Source: Formicarius rufipectus (taxonomy: Eukaryota > Chordata > Aves > Passeriformes > Formicariidae). Taken from it: a stretch of DNA of 64,000 nt. This document shows, piece by piece, positions 36,747 through 47,640 of this stretch. The translations under genes and the position numbers were made by a program. Where the stretch lies: positions 10,833 to 74,832 of the forward strand of contig VXAU01004371.1 in assembly GCA_013399695.1 (NCBI GenBank), written 5' to 3'. Within the stretch, counting starts at the first letter, position 1, and each line of letters starts with the position of its first letter. The notes beneath the pieces are model-generated. The model searched no databases and was not told the origin of the DNA. It worked only from the letters and a program-made list of their open reading frames with translations.

Positions 36747-36961
36747 GCAGTGGAAAAGAGAAGCATAGTAAATTTATTTTTTGCTCTTTAATATTTGATC
36801 CAGAGTAGATCCCAGACAGCAGTGAGCTATTGTCAATATTATCAGTTTATTTTTCCTTGATCAGAAGATTCTTGTATTTACAAATCTGACACTCAGGATC
36901 TCATAACTGCCATTTTTTCCAGTGTAGGGAAATTTTTCCACAGAAAAGAAGTCAAAGCAAA

Positions 36962-37028
36962 GGGTCAAAAAAAGAAAAAAAATGAAAAAAAAAGAAAAAA
37001 GAAAAAACAAACAAACAAACAAAAAAAA
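36962..37028. repeat. A-rich simple repeat (AAAG and AAAC units)
   Basis: A-rich tract with GAAAAA and ACAAACAA units, low complexity. Confidence 0.8.
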
Positions 37029-38657
37029 TAAGTTCAGTTAGCTAACTAGATTGTCTCCCTAATAATACAAGGATTACCTTTATGATGATTCAACTGTATA
37101 ACATTTGCAAAAGGTTTTTATGGTAACAGTAAGAGATGAAGACTACCTCCTAGTAAGCATGACACACATTTACAGTGATCTGTATTTTGTATATTGACTT
37201 GACTTTATTCATTCAAGTCATCTTCAGTAAAAACAACTTAATTAATTTAATAAAACCAAGCAGACTTCAGGACCTTTAAAGTAAAACCCCTTCAATGAGC
37301 TTGTAGAGCAAGCTTGGTGTCTTACCAGCTCATTATTCTCTTCAAGATCGTCTTTGTCTTCCTATATTTAATCAGTCCACTCTTACCCTTGTGAGATAAG
37401 TACAACTACATTTAAAAGGTCAAACTGTTCAAAGGGTTTTACCTAGTGTCTGATGGTCATCGATGTATTCTGAAAAGTTTAGTTCATTTTTTAAATTGAT
37501 ACTTAAGTTCTTTTCAAGTGTGACTTCATTAACTGCATCAAGAATGAAAAGAACCTGAAAGCAAATGCTCACAAATGTATATCTGCATTTGTTTCCTAAG
37601 TGAGCATGACAAAAGTATTCAGATAAATGCATAGACATGAATCACTGTGTTTCGCCTTTATCCAGCAAGGTCCTTGAAAATGTGTGAACACATTAAAAGT
37701 AATTCATATCAAGTCTTTATTCCATTGTGAAACCTCTTTTATTATATAATTCAAAATTTTGTCATAGAATATATCAATTACTGACTGCATTTCAGACCAT
37801 AGTATCATCTGAAATAAACTTAGATCAGAGTGACTGTGGTCACTGGTTTAACAAAGTGTTAACATGTTCATTTCTTGCTGTAACAAGATTCTCTCACTGA
37901 GCTTGTATTTAAGCTACTTGTCCTTCCAACACTTTAGAATATAATGAGAATATTGCCTTCCCATTACTCAAAAGGAGCATAAGTAGACAAGGTAGGGCTT
38001 GTTCCAAAAGGACTGATTTTTCCATTGGCCTTCTTGCATTGTATTTTATGTCTTACACAATAATAATGTCTTTGCTAGAACACTGGATGCAAAGTCAGGT
38101 TGTTGGGTTTGGGTTTTTCAATCCTCAGTATATCCAGACTATTTGTAGCCAGGTTTATGAAGGATAGAGATGATATAGTACAATCTGGAGGGTAAGAATA
38201 GCAGCTCTCTTTCTTTAATTTAAGAGCCTGAGAAAGTAGTAGATACTGGAGGTACAATGAAGAGGACAGACTAATCAAATTCCCTCCCCAGCATAACCTC
38301 TTTAGGGAAAAGTAATATTATTTAGGAGGCACTGCACAGTAAGGATTTACAATAGAATACTTACTCATTTCAAAGCCATAAAAATGTCCCATAATCTCTA
38401 TCCTGCTAAGCAGTACTTCTCCTTTCATAATAACTTATTCTTCTCTCTTACCTTTAATGACAACTTAACGCACAATACACAATTATAAACTACAAAACTT
38501 TGAATAAATGGTATATTTCATAAACAAATGAAACACTTTCATTTTTCTGTTCTGCTGAACTCCCTATGACCTGCCTTCCGTTTTTCCCCAGATTAGTGCT
38601 ATACTTTAGGTCATTTCCATTGTAAGCTCAGGGAACAGAAAGGGGCCTCTGTACATT

Positions 38658-38659
<2 letters not shown>

Positions 38660-38687
<28 letters not shown>
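38660..38687. repeat. Poly(T) run, 28 bases
   Basis: Uninterrupted T run. It lies a few hundred bases before the assembly gap. No retroposon body is recognised on either side. Confidence 0.9.
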
Positions 38688-38692
<5 letters not shown>

Positions 38693-38844
38693 ACTATTAT
38701 TGTCCTTAATTAATTAACTGGTTTTTCTCAGAGAAGCTGACTCTGTTTCCTCTCTTTTTAACAACTCTGAAAAATAAAGATAAGAACAAGGATGTGAGAA
38801 AAGTCTGACAACACTCAGAAATCAAGATGTCACCACGTACAGTG

Positions 38845-38885
38845 CCCGAGAGGTCTCATTGGTAGCACTATTGCCTCCCTTGAAG
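38845..38885 (+). repeat. Weak tRNA A-box-like segment
   Basis: CCGAGAGGTCTCATTGGTAG followed by CACTATTGCCTCCCTTGAAG resembles the D-arm part of a tRNA-derived SINE head. No matching T-arm was found before the gap. The GTCTCATTGGT core is shared with the remnant at about 8920. Confidence 0.2.
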
Positions 38886-38995
38886 TCTGTTTTGTTTGAC
38901 AGAAAATTAAAAAGTTGCCTTTAAAAATTACTGGTTATAAACTACAGAAACAATTAGAGATTACATATAAAAATAAGCTAAGATTTATTTATAAA

Positions 38996-39445
38996 NNNNN
39001 NNNNNNNNNNNNNNNNNNNNNNNNNNNNNNNNNNNNNNNNNNNNNNNNNNNNNNNNNNNNNNNNNNNNNNNNNNNNNNNNNNNNNNNNNNNNNNNNNNNN
39101 NNNNNNNNNNNNNNNNNNNNNNNNNNNNNNNNNNNNNNNNNNNNNNNNNNNNNNNNNNNNNNNNNNNNNNNNNNNNNNNNNNNNNNNNNNNNNNNNNNNN
39201 NNNNNNNNNNNNNNNNNNNNNNNNNNNNNNNNNNNNNNNNNNNNNNNNNNNNNNNNNNNNNNNNNNNNNNNNNNNNNNNNNNNNNNNNNNNNNNNNNNNN
39301 NNNNNNNNNNNNNNNNNNNNNNNNNNNNNNNNNNNNNNNNNNNNNNNNNNNNNNNNNNNNNNNNNNNNNNNNNNNNNNNNNNNNNNNNNNNNNNNNNNNN
39401 NNNNNNNNNNNNNNNNNNNNNNNNNNNNNNNNNNNNNNNNNNNNN
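38996..39445. other. Assembly gap, 450 undetermined bases
   Basis: Run of N. Open frames that appear to cross it are artefacts. The flanks are AT-rich intron sequence, with poly(A) and AAC repeats at the right edge that may have caused the gap. Confidence 0.99.
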
Positions 39446-41006
39446 AAAAAAACAACAACACCAAAAAGGAGACATTTTATCTTGCTAACAGGAGTTTAAG
39501 TTGTATTAGACTTAAAAATCTTTAGCAAGTAATTAAAAAACTGCACAAGACTATCAATAAAAGACATTTCAGTTAGATGATGCCTGACAAATGCAGCATT
39601 ATGCACACAAATTCCAGAGACCTAACACAATGCTACTACTCAGAGAAAGCTCTCCTACATGCAATGCAATTATAACAAGTGAATGAAATTAAGAAGAAAT
39701 GGCTTGCAAAACTAGTTCCTCCCCTCCTCAGCTAATAAAATCTATTGCCCCTGAAATCTTTTCACTTAATTTTCACTTGCTAATACATCCCACAAAACCA
39801 TTTTGCTGAGTGAGATTTAATAAATCTCTCAGCCTGGGATTAAATTTTACTGGTTTATGAACTGTTAAATTGCATTGTATGCTTATTAATGTTCAAGTTT
39901 TCTTACTTCTTGACACATTTCCAACACCATCCAGGAATACAATTAAGAAAATGGTAGAAATATGATTTTTTTTTTAACCCCAAAAATGCATTCCAACTGG
40001 AAGCAAGAGATGAGCACAAGTAAGTTATAAACAATGTTCACCTACCTTTTTAAAAAAAAATAATTAAAAAAGAATTCAAAATAAGATAGTTTTTTAACTG
40101 AATAATCACCTCATTAAGGCATAGAAACTTAGATTATTTTCTAAATACTTAGTGGTCTAGTGCATTTTAACAGGGTGTTGGTTTACAAAGGTATGTATCT
40201 GATTTTAAGTAGAGATAAAACAGGCATATGATTTTAAGTAGAGGAAAAAAGAAGATTCAAATTCTTTTCCCCATCATCAAAACACTTAACACTCAAGCAA
40301 AGCAAATTATTTGTTTCATATAGTAACAAAAAGACCTTATACTAACAAACATTTTTTTTTCCTTTTAACTTAGAAAAAGTGAACTGGACAGATAATTTTA
40401 TTTTTTAAGTGTAGTTTTTTTCTTACAGAAAGACAAAAGAAAACTGAGGTTTTCTTCTTTTGACTCAATGTCTCATAGTTGGATCTCCAATTAGAAGAAA
40501 TATAGCAGTGTGGAACATGAAATCCTAACAAATTTTTAGAAAATGCCATGAGAACAAAAGAATAGGAAAAGTACTCCAAATAATAATGATGTTGTTGTAA
40601 CATTTCTTGCAATTACGTTGTCATTACATAGGAAAGAATTTGCACTCTTTTATTGGCAGAATAAAACATATTTCCTGATATAAAAGCCTGTAGTGGTAGA
40701 ATCTTTTTCATCTCACAGACTAATATGAGATAATCATGTAATTTGATAGAATATTTATGGTGTTAAGAACACAGAAGTATCTGAAAATGTGTTAGGCTTG
40801 TAAGCACTTATTGCAGCTTCATTTTAATGTATTGCCATTGAAACTTTCAGACAACTTGAAATTTTGTAAACAATTGACACAGGAAATATAGTTTAAACAC
40901 AAGTTTTCCTGAAAGAGGAACAGCAGCAATATTTCTGCCATCTGCTTGACCTTTGATTGAAGATCTGAATTTCATTTTAGCAAGTAAGTAGTTAAGGACT
41001 CTTCCC

Positions 41007-41580
41007 TGTCCAACCATCCAGGACCCATATTGGCAGTCCCATTTGCACCATCTCAGATGGGAGGGACCAAGGCCCTCTCAGCCACATGCCCCACACTCAC
41101 ACAGTCAGATGAGGTTTCCTTACCAGTTCGACACAGTTTCCCATAGCTGAGTCTCAGACATCCTGATCGGGAAAATACTTTAATCTTGGTTCACTAATTA
41201 AATAACAAAATAATAACACGAGCTGGGTACCTACCACAAGGAACTCCAAATCAAGGAATCCCTGGGCTTTTATATCTCACAGTCTTAAATGAGCAATGCT
41301 CTGGGGTCACCAGCTCCTACTGTCCCTGAGCCCTTGGTTGTGCAAAGGGTCCACACCAGTTCCCAGCCTCTTGTGTGGGGGACCCACCACACAGAGCTCA
41401 ATCTCCAGCTTGCACTGGAGCTTTCAAAAAGCTACCTGCACCAAATGTATTTCCCAACAGTAGTAAAAGTTTGAGAATATTTAGAAGTGCATCTTTGGCT
41501 TCAATATCTGATTTTGATTGGATGACAGTCTGGTTTCAAAACCAGTCTCTCTCCCCAAGGTTTGCTGTCCTGATGTAAGG
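41007..41580 (-). mobile_element. Probable solo LTR or LTR fragment (third, unrelated type)
   Basis: A moderately GC-rich island in AT-rich intron. On the minus strand it has CCAATCAAAATC, then the TATA-like GATATAAAAGCCC near 41268-41280. Downstream follow GTACCCAGCTCGTG and a possible polyadenylation signal ATTAAA, the order expected of U3, R and U5. The plus-strand left end TGTCCAACCATCC could be the LTR terminus, but no matching target duplication was found, so the borders are approximate. Confidence 0.5.
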
Positions 41581-43204
41581 TTAAGTTGTGATTGATTTCC
41601 TGAACTTTCTGATCAACTTCTCATTCTCACTTATCTTAAAATTAACCACTTATTTGAAAGTTTACTGGTTATCAAGGTGGTTTATTTCTCTCCAATCAAA
41701 GAGGAAAAACTTCCCAATATAAATCATTCAGCCTATATGGTCATTTACATTTACCTGAAATAATTGAATAAGCTATATGGGGGGGAAGTAAAAAAAAAAA
41801 GCTTTATAATTATATTTTTTAGAACCTAATTTTTTTCTGTTTTCTATTTTCTGACTAACAAGACTACACAGTGTAATGTCACAAAACTCTGTAGATGTCT
41901 CATCACATCATAAATCCTTATGATCCAAGAATAAAATTACTTTCAGTATAGTGTTTGCAATAACAAAAGTCATCTGACGGCATAAACACTTGTAGAATGT
42001 GCTTAAAATACACAGTTAAGAATGAGGTGTTATGATATTTCTATGTAGGTTCTATAGATTTTATGTACATAGGTTTCCACATATCCTTAAAACCAATATT
42101 TCTTAAATATCCTTAACATCCATATTTCCAGGTGAAAGATATTCTGAAGTACTTACTCAGCCTTTCTTCTGAACTTTAGAAATTATGGTATGTACTATAA
42201 TACTTTTTGCCATAAAATATCCCATCACACTCTTTTATATACCTTAGGGACAGATAGCAAAAATCTAATTACCAGGAACAATGGGTCATTATTTGGGCTT
42301 TGGTAGTCTATTCCTTTCATTTGTTCTCCAGTTCAAAAAATCAATATGATTGTGATCACTGCAACTCCATCAACCACAGCCACAATAAAGACCTGACTGG
42401 TACTATTATATTAGCTCAGCATTCAAGACTTATCACACCAAAGAAAATTCCTTCTGCATGAGCAATTCATAAGTAATTACAGAAAGATCCTACTCAGCAT
42501 ATACATTCAATACCTTTGTATCTGGGTGCAACAAGAAGGTACACCTGACAATGCAAATGAGAGGCATAAAGTTAGACTAATCCAGAGATTAAATGCAAAT
42601 CTGATCAAAAATTGAGGGGAAAACCCCCACACATTTGAAAGAATTAATCTCTAAATACTCTATTTTTGTATCTTGTAAAGATTACACAATGTTTGAGAAT
42701 TTCAGAGCTTTCTTAACTTCAAGTTTTGTAGATAAAATTAAAAAAATAAATGTATATTGATGACTTTGAAATGCAGACAGAAGAGTTCTGAGTATTCGTA
42801 ATAAATTATCTTCTGCTTTCACCAACGTCTCTTTAAATTTCTCTCCCCTTAGAAAGAACTAATGTTACAGATTTTAATAACCTCAGGGAAAAAAAAATTA
42901 CTATATGTACAGCTTTGCAAAGTTCATGTTTGCAGGAGAAATGAAATTGTTAAGCAGTGTAAAGCATAACTAACTCACAAGAGAGTATAAATCTGTTTCA
43001 AAATAGAATCCTGCTTTATGTCAGTCTTCTACAATATTTTTCTGAATTTACATCCTATGGCTCTCTTCTAAAGAAGTAATTCTTTTTTTTCTTTTGGACT
43101 AACACCTCCTTAAAAATGGCAATACAAAAAAGGAAAATATATTAAAAGGCACCACTGGCTGGCGATTTAGAAAATTAATCTTTTGTTTAGATTTAAAAGG
43201 TAGA

Positions 43205-43225
43205 TTTTTTTTTTTTTTTTTTTTT
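43205..43225. repeat. Poly(T) run, 21 bases
   Basis: Homopolymer followed by a G/T-rich stretch. Confidence 0.85.
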
Positions 43226-46200
43226 GAGGGGTTATGTCTTTGGGTTTGTTTGGGGTTTGGGATTTTTATTTTGTTTCTTTTCAGAAACATAACTATTTTT
43301 AGAGGTTTCATTTTTTAAATTTTTTAAATTTTAATTTTTAAATCTTAGATCCACTTATATCCTCTATGCAGATAGAGAGATTGCAAAAATGCAAAGTGAC
43401 CCTGCAATATTATATTGTTTCTTTGTCATTGTTCCTCCACCAACTGCATTTCACCATATAATTACTTTTTTGTTTCAATGAAGTTTTCCGTTAATTAAGA
43501 TTTATCTAAGAAAAAAACTTTTTAGCACGTTATGATGCTAGTTCTAATAAATTGTTGACTTCAATTTCATGATCAGAGTAGACCGAGAATTCAATACATG
43601 GACAAATTTGAATTAGACGCATTTTGTTTCAATTGAAATCTGCTAAATGGTATGTCAAATTACTCAGTGACTGAAAAGCTGCGTGCTGATTTGTAACACT
43701 GATCTTCCAGGCTATCTTCTAAAAATGTCCTCATAAAACCAGCTATCTTAGACTGTTATTCTAATGTATTAGCCCCAAAATTTTACCTAACATAAGTAAA
43801 GCTTCAAAGTGTGATTTTTTTTTTTTTTTTTCAGGAAAAGTTAAGTAACTTTTAACAGGAACCTCAAAAGCTGATGCTAAAAGATACCTTGACACCAAAA
43901 ACTTATCTGAAATTTTAGGTATTTTGAAATCCTTAAATAACAAAGCATGTGGAAGTTAAAAGTGTATAAAAATAAGGCTAGACAAATAAACAAAGTAGGG
44001 AAAAGAAAAATTGTATCTATGTTTTTTATGCATTACATTTTCAAAACTTAAAATTCACNTGGTATGTTCAGTAAAATTTGTAGCAATATACAGAATCCAA
44101 ATTCAGTCAATGATCCATTCTGGAAATTTTGGAATTCTCTCTAAACATAGTTCACTTTCAAAAGGATATTTATATCATAAAGCCAACTGATAGTATATAA
44201 TTATTATAATTACTAAACCAAAAATAGGAATTGAAAACTGAATATTTTCCCAGCTTTTTTCAGTACTACTTCAGGATTCCATCCATCAGGATAACAGTCA
44301 AATTTCTGCACTGCATCTAAATCTACATTTAAAAATATAAATGTGTCCAAGCTGAGGCAGATGTTTTAACAATTTCTTTGCATAACTGCAACTAATCTGG
44401 TGATAATTTATTTTCCCTGAAGTGTACAAATACCTCTTAACTGTGCTTTAGTAAGATTTCAAAACGTATTTTTCATACCATTCATCTTATTTTCAGAGAT
44501 GTTAATCCCTTATTTTTCAGAATATTGTCCATGTCTGAAATTTCAGACTATAAGAAAGGAAGAACAAAGGGGAAGGAAGAAAATAGAGGAGATATAGAGG
44601 TACACTCTACTTAAACCTCAGTTTCACAAGGATTTCTAGTTTCTTCATTCATACCCACAAACAACTCTCCAAGCCAAATGGCCTTTGACAGATAAAGCAG
44701 TCTAACAGTCTTGTCTCTAAAAGAAAGTGAAATGGGTATGGTTGGGTTGGGTATGGGAAAATTTGCATGAAAAAATATAACATTGGTATGATCACCAGAT
44801 ACTGAGCAAACTCAAAATATAGTGTCATAAAATTAAAATCATAAAGGATCACATTTAACCTAGATACCTAGGTTAAAACAGATTGTTTTGCAAGGACTCC
44901 TAAATGGAAATAAACTCAACCAGGTTAACATTTTTATTACCTTATTTTCTTAATCTATTATTTCCTAGAAAGGTTTTCAGAAGGAGTGGAATGGTACATA
45001 TTCATAGAAGGAAAATTAGTTCTCTTGAAGTAATTAATCTAATATGTTAACTTTTGCTCTTGATAAAAAAATTTCCAGATAGCACAGTGTGCAATCGATG
45101 TTTAGGAAAACCTTTCCTGACTGGTCATGAATGGCTCAAGGCAGTAGGCAGCATATAAATGATATCTGCAAGACAGTAATTCCTTAATTTTAACATGATT
45201 ATCTATTTCATCTGAACAATCTAAAGCTCAAAAGGTAGATATTTCAAACTCTCAAAATTCTTAACAGTTGATTTCTTTACAATTTTTAATCTAATATTTA
45301 ATCAAAAGCATAAAAAGATTTATTCAATTATAAAAATTACAAAAATACTTTGAGTTCCAAAAAGGTACAACTACTTGCAGATTCATCAGAAAGAAAGCAA
45401 TGGAAGAGAAATATTTCTGCACAGAATCATTTCTGCATGAGTCCCTTATATTGAAAGATACTCAAGTTAAAAAGAGTCTATTTACACAGCGTAGAAACTG
45501 AATAAACTCACCCCACAGAGCTCTAGTTCAAGACAAACATTGACGCAGGAACAGTGAAGTTTGACGCAAGAGTCATTAGCAGGATAAGACTGCTAAAGAT
45601 AGGTAGGAAGCACTTGTCAATCACCTCTCAATTCTCATAACTTCTTATTATATTTTCTATAGAACTGCTGACATAAATTACATGGAACTGTTTTCCTCTT
45701 GCAAGTGTATTTCCACAAAGAAGCTGATGCATAAGAGTCTGCTTCCACAAACGTTTAGCTAAATTAATTTGATTCAACGCCAAATGCTTTCAACAGGCTT
45801 GTTTTGATATTTTAAACAAGTATTAAGTTTATATTATTTATTTTCTGTTCTCTGTGTGGCTTTCTCTATGTCTATTTTTGGTTTAGTCTGTCACCAAAAA
45901 CAAAAATAACACTCGTCCACTTATTTTCCTCTCATTAAGATTTGTTCTCTCAATAATTTTGTGATGCTTCATTACTGTGAAATGTTTGCCACAGATGTTA
46001 TTTTTTAACAGCAACAAGCTTCTGAAATGACTCTCCTGAAGTGTGACACCACAGACCAGTGCTCTGGTGCACATCATGGAGCAATCTCATAATGTATGAA
46101 CCAGGATGTTTAAAATAAAATTCACTGAAACATGGGATTGAGGGCTGTACTTTATGTGCTGCATCTGCTAATTGTCTTTGTCCAAAGGAATGAACTAGCA

Positions 46201-46734
46201 AGAGTCTGAAGCAAAATAATTGAAAATAGTGTAAAAGAAGAGTCAGTGTTTTGGCACCAAGAACTTTGCCTTACAGGTTGTCTCCAATGGGCCTTTTAAC
46301 TTGTTATTGTAGTCATGTTATAGCTAAATTCCAGGGATCACTTGAGAAAATCTGATATCATCTTCAGGTATTCTATTTTGTCATTATTCTGAAAATACTA
46401 GACTTAACTTCTGTTCATCTCTAACTCCAGTGTGTAAATGCTGACCCTGTTTACTCAAAGAAAGGAAAAAAAAAATCAGCAACTCATTTGAAATATAAGG
46501 AAATGAAAAATAGTAAATGGAGCATTTTCAACTCTACAAATATGAAGAATGGAGAAGCAGCACGTATATGCAATTTATTTATAGCAGAGAATAGCTTTCT
46601 ATAGTGATCAGTAGAGGGTTGAGTTGAAAGCTATTTGTCAAACTGCACATATGCACAAGATTTGAAGATGGGAATGGTTGCCTTTGGCTCTAGCTGTTAA
46701 AAACCAGTTATCAATCTTCATTTAAGTCTTCAAG

Positions 46735-46880
46735 GACCTGCTCTTGGTGAGCAATCGATACTGCATTTGCCACAATAGCTCATTTAATTATTTTCATCTT
46801 AAATATCCTGTCAGCAAGGGGAAAGTCTTCCTGATTTTAATTAATTTTGAGATCATCGATTCTTTGCCTTTTCCTTTCCT
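46735..46880. promoter_or_regulatory. Candidate conserved non-coding element
   Basis: Unique sequence with dense homeodomain-type and related cores: GAGCAATCGATACTGC, CTCATTTAATTATTTTC, TTTTAATTAATTTTGAG and ATCATCGATTCTTTG. Two ATCGAT sites stand about 100 bases apart. It does not resemble any repeat. Regulatory function is inference only. Confidence 0.25.
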
Positions 46881-47246
46881 GTGATTACACATGCAGACAC
46901 AAAGGCACAGACACAGTTTAAGCCTGCAGGCTATGTAAGAAGTATGACAAGTCCTTGGTGAAAACCCTGCATATAACTGTAGTACACCTAGATGACATTC
47001 AGCTTTATTTTTAAATCTTTAACTATCAACTGCTGCAAATGAGCCTCTGGCATCTAAACATAGTTGGTCAAACAGTAAATTGAAAAGCACGTTTGCTGAA
47101 TAGTTTTCAATTAAAGAGTGCTTAAATCAATAGACAGCAGGATATCACAGCCACAAGCCTGCTATAAGCTTTCAGAGAAACAAAGAAAATGGAAGTCAGA
47201 GAACTGAAAATAGTAGTAAAAATAATGAGTTTACATTATATTTAAA

Positions 47247-47278
47247 AACAAATAAACAAACAAACAAACAAACCAAAA
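47247..47278. repeat. (AAAC)n simple repeat
   Basis: About seven AAAC units. Confidence 0.8.
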
Positions 47279-47328
47279 CAATTCAAGTATTGATGGAGAT
47301 CATTAACACCCATGTAAAGTAAGATATA

Positions 47329-47640
47329 TGTAGGTATCCCCAAAAATGCCACAGCAGTGAAAAGAATTCAAAAGGTTTATTTGCAAGCGAGAACACTCAA
47401 AATCTTACAAAGCAAAATCTGACCATGCCTCCAGAGCACGGGGCTTGAGAAAAGGCAAAAACCCCTTTTCATTCCTGGACTTTATCATCGCCTCTGACCT
47501 CCCTCCCCCAGGCTCACTGCAGGCACAGCCTGTAACACTAAGAGGACTCTCCTCAGACCAGAGAGATACTGCATTTTTTCCTCTGGTATGGTGGAAGAAG
47601 GGAAAGAAAAACATCCAACTACTTATGAGAAAAGTACTCT
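47329..47640 (-). mobile_element. Possible LTR fragment with polyadenylation signal
   Basis: Moderately GC-rich island. On the minus strand TTGAGTGTTCTCGCTTGCAA is followed directly by AATAAACC and then a short U5-like tail. The R-U5 border of gammaretrovirus-like LTRs looks similar. Neither terminus nor a target duplication could be fixed, so this remains tentative. Confidence 0.3.

Noticed and set aside
38915..39499. Open frames of 159-194 codons
   Set aside because: They consist almost wholly of undetermined bases in the assembly gap.
45883..46201. Minus-strand frames with MMCTRALVCGV
   Set aside because: No match to kainate receptors or another family; no acceptor/donor pair framing the segment.
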